Part shown: piece after piece, positions 25,012 to 33,786 of the stretch
Numbering within the stretch: position 1 is the first letter of the stretch
How the letters are laid out: each line of letters begins with the position of its first letter
From: Rhodobiaceae bacterium
GTDB taxonomy: Bacteria > Pseudomonadota > Alphaproteobacteria > Rhizobiales > Tepidamorphaceae
Length of the DNA stretch: 57,024 bases
Direction: 5' to 3'
NCBI GenBank assembly: GCA_020441995.1
Contig: JAGRLC010000006.1
Span: 7,381 to 64,404, forward strand
Position numbers and translations under genes: made by a program
The notes under the pieces: model-generated
Told to the model about the DNA's origin: nothing
The model's input: the letters and a program-made list of their open reading frames with translations, nothing else
Database searches by the model: none

Positions 25012-27090
25012 GTGACAGGCATGACAAACCGTTTTCGAAGGTATTTCTCGCAACTTCCCGCCATGCGTGGCGAGGAGGGGCGATCCGGCATGCGCGAAGC
25101 ATGGCGCCGCCGCAAGTGGACGCGTGCCGTCAGCGGCTGGGCGGAGTTCGAGCAGATCGGCGACGGCGAAATAGGTGGCTTTCCCGCACTGCGCCAGCGC
25201 CTTGAGGTGGCGGGCAATGACAACCCCAGGCTGATCGCTCAGGCACGGGAAGCTTTCGAAGAGGGGCTGTACGCTTTTCTTGGCCAGGCGCCCGCACCGT
25301 TGTTCGGCGCCGATGGGAGGGTGGATCCGGCGTTCTGGTTCACTGATCCGGTCACCGGGGCGAAATGGCCGGGAGAGGATCAGGCGGCATTCGCGATTTC
25401 CATTCAGGCCGCCGGGCAGGGCCGCGGCGACATCAAGTTTGTCTGGGAATCCAACCGCCTTCAGTTTCTCCAGCCGCTTGCCGCCGCTGTTGCGGCCGAA
25501 CACGACCGCAAGCTCGAGGCGCGGCTGCTTTCGGTGATCCGTGGCTGGAGCGATGCAAATCCGCCCGGACGCGGCATCAACTGGATTTCCGGAACCGAGC
25601 TGGCGTTGCGGCTGGTCAGCCTGGCGATCGTCATTGCCGGCATCGGGCCGGACCGGCTTGAGAGCGCCGACCGCCGCCTTGTGCGCCGCATGGCTGCCGC
25701 CCATGGCCGCCAGCTTGCCGCATTCATCACGGACAACCGCAACACGAGCAATCACCTCGTTGCCGAAGCGCTCGGCCTCCTTACGGCCAGCCTGATCGCT
25801 CCCGATCTGGCCGATGCGCGCGGCTGGTCGCGCACGGCGCGTTCGATCATCGAGCGCGAGGCATTGGCGCAGATCCATCCTGACGGCGTCGGCTGCGATC
25901 AGTCACCGAGCTATCAGGCGTTCACGATGGAAATGATCGCGCTGGCACTGCTGCTCTCGCGCGGCAGTCCGGTCTCGTTTTCATCCGCCGTTGAACATAG
26001 GCTTGCAGCGGCCGCTCGCTTCATTTGCGCGCTTGCCGACCGCAACGGAACCGTGCCAGCCATCGGCGACGATGGCGAAAGCCGGGTTATCTGCAACGGC
26101 GTGGACCGGGAGACGCACTATCCGGCATCGGTTGCCGCCGCTGTAGGCGGGCTGCTGAAACGGCCCGAGCTGACGGTGCTGCCGCGTGAATGGGGCATCC
26201 GCGACGCCATTTTCTCGGTTGCCGAACACGGCAAGACGGCATTGCGCCATACGCCGGACGTCCAGGTGTTTCCCTGCGGCGGTTACTCCATTGTCCGCGA
26301 CGACATTCAGGGGCGCCAGGTACACTTCGTCTTCGATCACGGACCGCTCGGCCGCGCGCCGCTTGCCGCTCATGGCCATGCCGATGCGCTGGCGGTCTGG
26401 ATGTCGGTCGACGGCAGGCCGGTGTTCATCGATGCGGGAACCTATCTCTTTCATGCCGGAGGCGGTGAACGTGCGCGCCTGCGCGAAAGCGGCATGCACA
26501 ACACACTGTCGGTTGCCGATGCCTCGCTTGCCAGGGTTGCAGGCGCATTCGGCTGGAAGTCACTGACCGATGCGGAGTTCCTGATGGTGCGGACCGGTCC
26601 GGACTGGGCCGTGGCGGGCCGCCATAACGGCTACGCGCAAAACTACCGCGCCATGCACACCCGCCAGATCGAGCGCACGGCGGACGGGTTCTCCATTTCC
26701 GACACGCTTGATGGCGCACGCGAGGTTCTGCCTGTCAGCATTCGCTTCCTGTGCGCGCCGGGACTGGAGATCACGCGTGGCAACGCAACGGTCTCCATTG
26801 CCGGCGAGGCCGGGCATCTTGTCGACCTGTCGGCGCCGGAAGGCTTTAGTGCAGCGGTCGCGAGCGTGGAATTTTCTCCGCGCTTCGGCGAGCGGACAGC
26901 GACACGTCAGATTGTCTTTTCCGGCGCGCTTGCGCCCGGTGCGGTTGCCTTCACCGGGGTCCGCCCGGTTGCCGCCAAGGCCACGGCCCGGATCGTGAAG
27001 CCCGGCAATGTCGTGGAAGCGGCATGGGCGAAAGAACCGGCGGCAAAATCGCAGGACGTGAAAACATCTCTCACAGGGTCTCAGTCATGA
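25012..27090 (+). CDS. Heparinase II/III family polysaccharide lyase-like protein
   Basis: Protein of 692 residues from a GTG start that has GGAG nine bases upstream; an in-frame ATG lies three codons later. The N-terminal half is an alpha-toroid with FVWESNRLQFLQPLAAA, WISGTELALRLVS and NRNTSNHLVAEALGLL, the last containing the conserved Asn-His of the active site. The C-terminal half is the heparinase II/III beta domain with DHGPLGRAPLAAHGHADALAVW and PVFIDAGTYLFHAGG. No signal peptide is visible, although substrates of this family are normally outside the cytoplasm. It opens the operon lyase-wzz-dehydrogenase-GT4 and overlaps the wzz start by ATGA. It probably trims or remodels the uronic-acid-containing polymer. 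Confidence 0.87.
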   Translation: MTGMTNRFRRYFSQLPAMRGEEGRSGMREAWRRRKWTRAVSGWAEFEQIGDGEIGGFPALRQRLEVAGNDNPRLIAQAREAFEEGLYAFLGQAPAPLFGADGRVDPAFWFTDPVTGAKWPGEDQAAFAISIQAAGQGRGDIKFVWESNRLQFLQPLAAAVAAEHDRKLEARLLSVIRGWSDANPPGRGINWISGTELALRLVSLAIVIAGIGPDRLESADRRLVRRMAAAHGRQLAAFITDNRNTSNHLVAEALGLLTASLIAPDLADARGWSRTARSIIEREALAQIHPDGVGCDQSPSYQAFTMEMIALALLLSRGSPVSFSSAVEHRLAAAARFICALADRNGTVPAIGDDGESRVICNGVDRETHYPASVAAAVGGLLKRPELTVLPREWGIRDAIFSVAEHGKTALRHTPDVQVFPCGGYSIVRDDIQGRQVHFVFDHGPLGRAPLAAHGHADALAVWMSVDGRPVFIDAGTYLFHAGGGERARLRESGMHNTLSVADASLARVAGAFGWKSLTDAEFLMVRTGPDWAVAGRHNGYAQNYRAMHTRQIERTADGFSISDTLDGAREVLPVSIRFLCAPGLEITRGNATVSIAGEAGHLVDLSAPEGFSAAVASVEFSPRFGERTATRQIVFSGALAPGAVAFTGVRPVAAKATARIVKPGNVVEAAWAKEPAAKSQDVKTSLTGSQS

Positions 27091-29168
27091 GCGTACCGAA
27101 CATCGAACACGATCGCAGGCTGGTAGGACAGGGCATGTCCGAAGCTCCGCTGAAACCGGCGGAGATCAGTGTCGTGGACCTTCGAGGCCTTTTCTCCGTC
27201 CTGTGGCGGCGCCGGCGCTCGATTATCGCGACCGCTTTCGGCTTTGCCCTGTTTGCCGCCGTCGTCGCTTTGCTCATCCCTTCCAAATACGCCGCGACCG
27301 CTCAGTTGCTTGTCGATCCGTCCGGGCTGAACGTTCTCAGCAACGACGTGACCCAGACGCCGCCGAACGCGGAAGCAGCGCTCGCGGCGGCGCAGAGCCA
27401 GATCGGCGTCTTGCAGTCCAGCGACGTGCTGTTCGAGGTGGTCAACCGTCTTGATCTGGAAAAGGACGTGGAATTCGGCGCGCCGGAAGAGGGTGGTCTG
27501 TCATTCCTGTCCGGATGGTTCGGGTCCGAGCCGACTGAGGAAGACGGACGGCGGCTTGCACATCGGCTGCTGGCGGAAGCCGTTGTCGTTACACGTCAGG
27601 AACAGGCTTTCGTGATCGATGTAAGCGTTTGGACGAAGAGCCCGGAAAAATCGGCCCGCATAGCCAACACGATCGCCGAGGTTTACTTGGAGAAGACCCG
27701 ATCCGCGCAAGCCGATTTTGTGCGCCGCTCTTCCGAGGCGCTTGCCTCGCGGCTGCAGGATTTGCGCGACCGCGTGAGCGAAAGCGCCGCGCGGGTCGAG
27801 GCCTACCGCAAGGAACATGGCATCGTCGACGCTGGCGGGCTTCTCGTCATCGACCAGCAGATGCAGGAAGCGACCAACGAACTCTCCAAGGTCAATGCCA
27901 CGCTGGACGATCTTGAGACGCGTTATCAGGAAATTCTCGATATGCGCGCCAGGGATATCTCTCCGGACTCGCTGTCGGAGGCGATCCTGTCACCGACCAT
28001 CGCACAGTTGCGCTCGCTGCTGACGGTTGCGCTGGCGCAGGTCTCAACGCTTGAGGCAACGCTCGGGCCGGGCCATCCCGAACTGCTCGCCGCGCGCTCC
28101 AACGTGGAACAGGTGGAAAGCCAGATCCGCGCCGAGCTGGACCGTATCGTCGAGGCAACCCGCATCGAACGAGATCGCGCCCGCGCCCGCCAGAAGGCGC
28201 TGGCCGCGCGTGTTGAAAGCCTGAAGGGCGACGTGCTTGGCAGCAACTCGGCCATGCTGGGCCTGCGCGAACTGACCCGGCAGGCCGATTCCGACCGCGA
28301 GGTCTACGAGGCCTTCCTGAAGCGTGCCGGCGAGCTGAGCGAACAGCAGGGCGTTGACACGACCAACGCGCGGCTGATCAGCCGGGCGACACCGCCGCTG
28401 AAGAAGGACTGGCCGCCGCGCACCATCCTGACGCTTGCCGCAGGCATGCTCGGCATGGCCGTCGGCGTGGGGCAGGCGCTGCTTCGCGAACAGTTCGACC
28501 CGCGCATCAATTCAGCCCAGCAGATCTGGCAGGAAACCGGTGTTCCGGTTCTCGCCGAGGTGCCGCAGGACATTCTGGCCGGCGGCAAGGGCGACAACGC
28601 TGTGCTGGAGCAATTCTATAACCGGGTCGCCGGAGCTCCGGGTTCCGCCGCGAAATGGGTTCTGCTGGCCGGAACCGATGAGGGCAGACTGTCGGCAATG
28701 GCATCTCTGTCGCTCGCCACGACCGCGGTGGAAAGCGGCGATCAGGTGATGCTGATCGATGCCGATACCGCTGGCGCGCGGCTCTCCAAGCTGTTCGGGC
28801 TGGAAGCCTCGTCGGGCCTGCGCGATCTGCTCTATCGCGGCGACAATATCGGTTCGATCCACTCGGTCTCCGACGAGCAACAGCTCTGGGTCATGCCGGC
28901 GGGCAAGCAGCCTTCCTCCGGCTCTGAGCGCGGACGGCCCTGGCCGCTGCGCAAGGCGATCAACGAGCGCAATCAGCCGGTCGATCTGGTGCTGGTGAAT
29001 GGCGGCGAGCTTTGGTCCTCGCGGCTGCACCGCAACGTGGCGGCATCCGCCGACGCGGTCATTCTTGTGGCGGAAACTTTCAAGACGCGTTCCGCCGAAC
29101 TCGCTCAGGCGGTGGAGCAGCTTCAGGCGGCGGGCGCGCGCATCGGCGGCGTCATACTGGTGGTGTGA
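27087..29168 (+). CDS. Wzz/Wzc-like chain-length determinant with degenerate kinase domain
   Basis: Inner-membrane polysaccharide co-polymerase of 693 residues; the ATG shares ATGA with the lyase stop. It has a Wzz domain with helix 1 at about 42-62, the PSKYAATAQLLVDP strand, long coiled coils at about 190-420, the GHPELLAARSNVEQVESQI segment, a second transmembrane helix at about 445-465, and a C-terminal cytoplasmic domain at about 520-693. That last domain follows the BY-kinase/MinD fold: VMLIDADTAG is the Walker A' (LIDAD at 556-560). The Walker A position reads GTDEGRLS (529-536) instead of GxxxxGK[ST], and no C-terminal tyrosine cluster is seen. It is probably a pseudokinase that still controls chain length. 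Confidence 0.85.
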   Translation: MSVPNIEHDRRLVGQGMSEAPLKPAEISVVDLRGLFSVLWRRRRSIIATAFGFALFAAVVALLIPSKYAATAQLLVDPSGLNVLSNDVTQTPPNAEAALAAAQSQIGVLQSSDVLFEVVNRLDLEKDVEFGAPEEGGLSFLSGWFGSEPTEEDGRRLAHRLLAEAVVVTRQEQAFVIDVSVWTKSPEKSARIANTIAEVYLEKTRSAQADFVRRSSEALASRLQDLRDRVSESAARVEAYRKEHGIVDAGGLLVIDQQMQEATNELSKVNATLDDLETRYQEILDMRARDISPDSLSEAILSPTIAQLRSLLTVALAQVSTLEATLGPGHPELLAARSNVEQVESQIRAELDRIVEATRIERDRARARQKALAARVESLKGDVLGSNSAMLGLRELTRQADSDREVYEAFLKRAGELSEQQGVDTTNARLISRATPPLKKDWPPRTILTLAAGMLGMAVGVGQALLREQFDPRINSAQQIWQETGVPVLAEVPQDILAGGKGDNAVLEQFYNRVAGAPGSAAKWVLLAGTDEGRLSAMASLSLATTAVESGDQVMLIDADTAGARLSKLFGLEASSGLRDLLYRGDNIGSIHSVSDEQQLWVMPAGKQPSSGSERGRPWPLRKAINERNQPVDLVLVNGGELWSSRLHRNVAASADAVILVAETFKTRSAELAQAVEQLQAAGARIGGVILVV

Positions 29169-29215
29169 CCGCGCTCAGGCGTTGTCGCGTTCATAGATTA
29201 TGTGGTGAGGCAAAT

Positions 29216-30547
29216 ATGTCGGTTGTTTTCGACAAACCGGTTTCAGAAAAAAGCAGAAAGCTTGCGGCTGGATACATGAAGGTCGGCATTTTCGGCCTTG
29301 GCTATGTCGGCACCACATCGGCTTGCTGCATCGCAAGCCAGGGCAACAGCGTGCTTGGCTTCGACATCAATCCGGAGAAGGTGGCGCAGATCAACTCGGC
29401 CATCCCGCCTGTGCGCGAACCCGGCCTCGACGACCTGCTGAAGCAGGCCCGCGCCGAAAGCCGGATCGAGGCAACGGTATCCGTCGATGCACGGATCAAC
29501 GATCTCGATGTCATTCTCGTATGCGTGGGAACGCCGAGCACCGCCGACGGTTCGCACGACATGAGCGCCATTGTCCATGTCACGAGCCAGATCGCGGCGG
29601 CCATCGACGCGAAGCGCAAACGCAAGACGCCGCTCACCATCGCCTATCGCTCGACGTTCCGTCCGGGTTCCATGGACAAGTTGGTCGCTCCGGTCTTCCG
29701 GGCCACGCTGGGCGATGATTTCGCGCGCAAGGTCGAGCTTGTCTACAATCCGGAATTCCTGCGCGAAGCAAGCGCCATCGACGATTATTTCAATCCGCCC
29801 AAGATCGTCATCGGCACCGCTGACGCAAAGCCGTCCGTCAATATGGAAAAGCTCCACGCAGGGATCGCCGCACCGGTCTTTCATACCGGCTACCGTGAAG
29901 CTGAAATCACCAAGTTCGTCGACAACACCTGGCACGCGGTGAAGGTTGCTTATGCCAACGAGATCGGCCGCATCTGCCAGAAGCTCGGCATCAGCGCGAG
30001 CAAGGTTCACGAGATTTTCGTCTCTGACCGCAAGCTGAACATCTCGCCGGCCTACACTCGTCCGGGCGGTGCGTTCGGCGGCTCCTGCTTGCCGAAAGAC
30101 GTGCGCGCCCTCCAGCACATGTCCACCGACATCGGCGCCAACACGCATCTGATCGACACGCTGCTGCGCTCAAACGAATCCCACAAGCTGTTCCAGTACG
30201 AGGAAGCGACACAGGGGCTTGCCGCGGGCGCCAGGGTTCTGCTCGTCGGACTGGCGTTCAAGGCCGAGACCGACGATCTGCGCGAAAGCCCCAACCTCGA
30301 CATCGCGCGGCGCCTGCTTGACGCAGGCTACAAGCTCGACATCTATGATCCCGGTCTCGATCCGGCGCGTCTTGTCGGCTGCAATCTGGGCTACGCCTAT
30401 TCCTACCTGCCATCACTCGATGCGCTGCTGATTGACAAGAGGGCTGCGGAAAGCCGGACCTACGATCTGGTCATTGCGACCAATGCGACCTTCAAGGGGC
30501 TGAACGTCTCCGCTTCCAGAACCATAGACATCGGCGCGATCAAGTGA
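29216..30547 (+). CDS. Nucleotide-sugar 6-dehydrogenase, AlgD-like (GDP-mannose/UDP-glucose family)
   Basis: Oxidises a nucleotide sugar to the uronic acid using two NAD+. The 443-residue protein starts at an ATG with GTGAGG close upstream; the open frame reaches further back but lacks family support. The NAD-binding motif is VGIFGLGYVGTTSA (about 24-37). NPEFLREASAIDDYFNPP and the catalytic-cysteine motif GGAFGGSCLPKDVRAL (C291) are closer to GDP-mannose dehydrogenase AlgD than to UDP-glucose dehydrogenase, which usually has GGSCFPKD. GDP-mannuronate is therefore the better guess, but substrate assignment by eye is uncertain. It lies 47 bp after the wzz gene and overlaps the following GT4 by GTGA. 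Confidence 0.87.
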   Translation: MSVVFDKPVSEKSRKLAAGYMKVGIFGLGYVGTTSACCIASQGNSVLGFDINPEKVAQINSAIPPVREPGLDDLLKQARAESRIEATVSVDARINDLDVILVCVGTPSTADGSHDMSAIVHVTSQIAAAIDAKRKRKTPLTIAYRSTFRPGSMDKLVAPVFRATLGDDFARKVELVYNPEFLREASAIDDYFNPPKIVIGTADAKPSVNMEKLHAGIAAPVFHTGYREAEITKFVDNTWHAVKVAYANEIGRICQKLGISASKVHEIFVSDRKLNISPAYTRPGGAFGGSCLPKDVRALQHMSTDIGANTHLIDTLLRSNESHKLFQYEEATQGLAAGARVLLVGLAFKAETDDLRESPNLDIARRLLDAGYKLDIYDPGLDPARLVGCNLGYAYSYLPSLDALLIDKRAAESRTYDLVIATNATFKGLNVSASRTIDIGAIK

Positions 30548-31818
30548 ACATGCTGACCGGCACGGCAAAAGAGATGGCGGAAACGCCATACACCATCGCG
30601 GATGTCGCGGATGGTATCCTTGCGGCCAAGCCGCTTGCCGGTCGTCGTGTGCTCATGATCGTTGAGAATCTTCCCGTTCCCTTCGACCGGCGCGTCTGGA
30701 ACGAGGCGCGCGCGCTGAAGGCGGCCGGCGCGGAGGTTTCCGTGATCTGCCCGACGGGCAAGGGCGCGGAGAAGCGGTTCGAGGAACTGGAAGGCATTCG
30801 CGTCTATCGCCATCCGCTGCCTTTGGAAGCCTCGGGCGCACTCGGCTACCTGATCGAATACGGAAGCGCTCTGATCTGGGAGACGCTGCTTGCCTGGCGG
30901 GTTTTCCTCATGCGCGGTTTCGATGTCGTCCACGGCTGCAATCCGCCGGACCTGATCTTTCTGGTCGCGCTGCAATTCCGCCTCTTCGGCGTGCGCTACA
31001 TTTTCGATCACCACGACATCAACCCCGAACTGTACGAGGCGAAGTTCGGGCGGCGCGGGTTTTTCTGGAAACTGCTGAAGGCATTCGAGCGGCTGACGTT
31101 CAAGGCCGCGCGCGTCACCATCGCCACCAATGACAGCTACAAGAAGATAGCCATCGAGCGCGGCGGAAAGGCGCCAGACAGCGTATATGTCGTGCGCTCC
31201 GGGCCGGACCTCAGCCGCTTGCAGCATCCCCCCGCCAATGACAAATGGCGCAACGGACGGCGGCACCTTGTCGGCTATGTCGGGGTCATGGGCGAGCAGG
31301 AGGGTATCGACCTGCTCCTCGATGCGGCCCATGAAATCGTTCATCGCAGGGGCCGCGAGGATGTGCAGTTCTGCCTCGTCGGCGGCGGGCCGAGCCTTGA
31401 AGACCTGAAGACGCTTTGCCGCGACATGGGGCTGGAGGATCACGTGACCTTCACCGGACGCGCACCCGACCAGGACCTGTTCGAGGTGCTGGCGACATCG
31501 GATATTTGCGTCAACCCGGACCGGGTCAACCCGATGAACGACAAGTCCACCATGAACAAGATCATGGAGTACATGGCGTTCGGCAAACCCGTCGTGCAGT
31601 TCGAGGTCGCCGAGGGCCGTGTGTCGGCGCGCGATGCGTCGCTTTATGCAAAGCCGAACGATCCCGTGGACATGGCCGACAAGATCCTGGAACTGCTGGC
31701 CGACCCGCAATGCTGCCGCAAGATGGGCGAGTATGGCCGTGCGCGGGTGGAAAACGAGCTGTCTTGGCCGCACCAGATCGAGCCGCTCATCGCCGCCTAC
31801 CGCAAGGCGCTGGACTGA
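30544..31818 (+). CDS. Glycosyltransferase family 4
   Basis: GT-B transferase of 424 residues. The GTG start shares GTGA with the dehydrogenase stop; an ATG two codons later is an alternative. A 30-residue N-terminal extension precedes RRVLMIVENLPVPFDRRVWNEAR, the usual beginning of this WcfI/GumH-like group (the PxDRRVWxEA motif). DVVHGCNPPDLIF and IFDHHDINPELYEAKF follow. The donor domain has VGYVGVMGEQEGIDLLLDA and a late acidic motif in KIMEYMAFGKPVVQFE. It is the last gene of the plus-strand operon and ends 13 bp from the converging second lyase gene. It likely adds one sugar of the repeat unit. Confidence 0.87.
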   Translation: MNMLTGTAKEMAETPYTIADVADGILAAKPLAGRRVLMIVENLPVPFDRRVWNEARALKAAGAEVSVICPTGKGAEKRFEELEGIRVYRHPLPLEASGALGYLIEYGSALIWETLLAWRVFLMRGFDVVHGCNPPDLIFLVALQFRLFGVRYIFDHHDINPELYEAKFGRRGFFWKLLKAFERLTFKAARVTIATNDSYKKIAIERGGKAPDSVYVVRSGPDLSRLQHPPANDKWRNGRRHLVGYVGVMGEQEGIDLLLDAAHEIVHRRGREDVQFCLVGGGPSLEDLKTLCRDMGLEDHVTFTGRAPDQDLFEVLATSDICVNPDRVNPMNDKSTMNKIMEYMAFGKPVVQFEVAEGRVSARDASLYAKPNDPVDMADKILELLADPQCCRKMGEYGRARVENELSWPHQIEPLIAAYRKALD

Positions 31819-31831
31819 GTTTCAACCGGTT

Positions 31832-33778
31832 TCAGAGAATGCGGAGGCGTGTTCGAAGGCCGTCGCGCACGAACGCGGCCGCGGGCATCGTGACGCTCAG
31901 GGCTAGGCAGGTGCGTTTCTCGCCGAAAGCCGGCGACATATCGGCTTCATCGATTTCGATGACCGCTGCAGGTCCCTCAACCCGGATGCGAACGATGGGT
32001 TTGCCGTTCTTACCAAGCGTTGCTTCACGTTCGGATTGCCTGATTACGGAAAAACCGGGGCTGACAAGGAAGCGAGCCGTGCAAGGCGCATCGGGATCAG
32101 CAGGTTTGCCGGCCAGCCGATCGATGATCGTGTAGCCGTCATCGTTGCGTTCCGCGCGGCGTTCATGCATGAGGCCGAAATCCCTGACGTATCCGTCATG
32201 GCGGGCGGTCACGGTATCCATGCCGTCATCGGGCGTAACGCGCCAGGCGCGCGCCTTTCGTGACCAGTTGAACGCGCCGGAGATGCGGCTCTGGTCCGCG
32301 CCGCCGATGCAAAGCGTGTTGTGCGCCCGCGTGCCGCGAAAGTAATCCCGCCATTCGCCGCCGGCATGGTAGAGATAGGTGCCGGCATCGATCAGCACCG
32401 GTTCGCCATCCAGGTGCAGCCAGACCGACAGCGCATCGGCGTGTCCATGGGCCGCGATCGACAGATACCCGAGCGGGCCGTGGTCAAGAATCAGCATGCA
32501 CCCATGTCCGGCAATCGCGTTGCGAAACACTGAATAGCCGCCGCTATCGAATGTGCGTAGGCCCGATGGCGGATGAGATGGCCCCGTGACCATCCCCATC
32601 ACCGTTGCCCGCAGATGCGCCGGCGCGGCGGGCGGTGCGAATTGCGGACAGTCCAGAACGGCGCATGCGCTTGCGAGTACGGACGTGCAGTAGCGTTCCT
32701 CGCGGTGAAGCTGCGAATAGAGCACGCGGCCTTCGTCATCATCGCCGATGCGCGGCTGGTGTCCGCCTTCGTCGGTAATCCAGTAAAGCTGCTCCGCCGC
32801 GCGCGTGAGCCGCTGCGTCATGGCGTCCGGAAACAGGGCTCCGGTTGCTTTGGCGACATGCAGGCAGAGCAGATACCATTCCAGCGTGAAGCAGGTGTAG
32901 GTGGGCGATTGCTCCGCGCCGGTGCCGTCTTCAAGGATTTGTTTCGACGATTCCGCGATCAGCGTTTCGCGCCCGTAGAGCCTGTAACCTTCCGCGCCCT
33001 TAAGCTGCGGCCACAAGGTGCCGATCAGGTAGAGGGCTGAAGCTTCAGCGATCAGGTGGTTGTTGGCTGACGAATGCCGCGACGGGTAGCGCGCCAGCCA
33101 ATAGGCATGCGCCGCAAGGCAGGCGCTTATCTTGCCGCGCAAGGCATCGGGTATGCCGTCGTCTTCGATGGCGCCGAGCACAAACAGGATGCTGACCGCG
33201 CGCAGCGCCAGTTCGATGCCGGAGTTCCAGTTGACGCCCCGGAAGGGTGGATTGGCGTCGATCCAGCTTTCGATTTCGCCCAGGCAATATTGTGCAAAGG
33301 CCTTGTCGCCGGTGGCGGCGTAAAGGGCGGCAACCGGGTGTAGGTATTGCAGGCGGTTCAGCTCCCAGACGTGTTTGACGTCTCCGAAACCGCCACCGTG
33401 CCGGTAGTCGATGTCGAAGCAATACGGTTCCTTCGGCCACATCTTCCCGGTGCCGGGATCGAGATGCCACTTCGCGTCGCGCGACGTGACGGGCCAGTCG
33501 ATGCCGAGAAAACGGAAGCTCTGCGCCGCGCTCTTTTCGGCAACGGCCTTCCAGTCGCCAAGCAGGGTATTTTTGGCCTTGCGGATATGGTCAACCGGTA
33601 GGGGAAGGCGCGGCAGCGCGTCAGGCGCGCCAGCGAAATGCGCCCAGCCATAGGCCTGCTTGGCCGCCTGGCGCTTTTTTGCCAGTTCCTGGAAACGGTG
33701 GACGATCTCGCCGGCGCTCATTGCGCGCAGGCGGTTGGCGTACCATTTCGCTTTGCTGATTGCGTTGCCTGGGGCCAT
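31832..33778 (-). CDS. Heparinase II/III family polysaccharide lyase-like protein (second copy)
   Basis: Paralogue of the other lyase in this locus, 648 residues. Shared landmarks are GDVKHVWELNRLQYLHPVAAL, WIDANPPFRGVNWNSGIELALRAVS, SANNHLIAEASALYL with the active-site Asn-His, DHGPLGYLSIAAHGHADALSVW and PVLIDAGTYLYHAGG. The N-terminal 60 residues (KWYANRLRAMSAGEIVHRFQ) are typical of the family in EPS clusters. There is no signal peptide. It starts eight bases after the stop of an initiating PHPT gene, so the two form an operon. Context suggests cleavage or editing of an uronic-acid-containing polymer. Having one lyase in each of two operons points to two related glycans or two stages of processing. 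Confidence 0.87.
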   Translation of the reverse strand: MAPGNAISKAKWYANRLRAMSAGEIVHRFQELAKKRQAAKQAYGWAHFAGAPDALPRLPLPVDHIRKAKNTLLGDWKAVAEKSAAQSFRFLGIDWPVTSRDAKWHLDPGTGKMWPKEPYCFDIDYRHGGGFGDVKHVWELNRLQYLHPVAALYAATGDKAFAQYCLGEIESWIDANPPFRGVNWNSGIELALRAVSILFVLGAIEDDGIPDALRGKISACLAAHAYWLARYPSRHSSANNHLIAEASALYLIGTLWPQLKGAEGYRLYGRETLIAESSKQILEDGTGAEQSPTYTCFTLEWYLLCLHVAKATGALFPDAMTQRLTRAAEQLYWITDEGGHQPRIGDDDEGRVLYSQLHREERYCTSVLASACAVLDCPQFAPPAAPAHLRATVMGMVTGPSHPPSGLRTFDSGGYSVFRNAIAGHGCMLILDHGPLGYLSIAAHGHADALSVWLHLDGEPVLIDAGTYLYHAGGEWRDYFRGTRAHNTLCIGGADQSRISGAFNWSRKARAWRVTPDDGMDTVTARHDGYVRDFGLMHERRAERNDDGYTIIDRLAGKPADPDAPCTARFLVSPGFSVIRQSEREATLGKNGKPIVRIRVEGPAAVIEIDEADMSPAFGEKRTCLALSVTMPAAAFVRDGLRTRLRIL

Positions 33779-33786
33779 TGCGGTTA

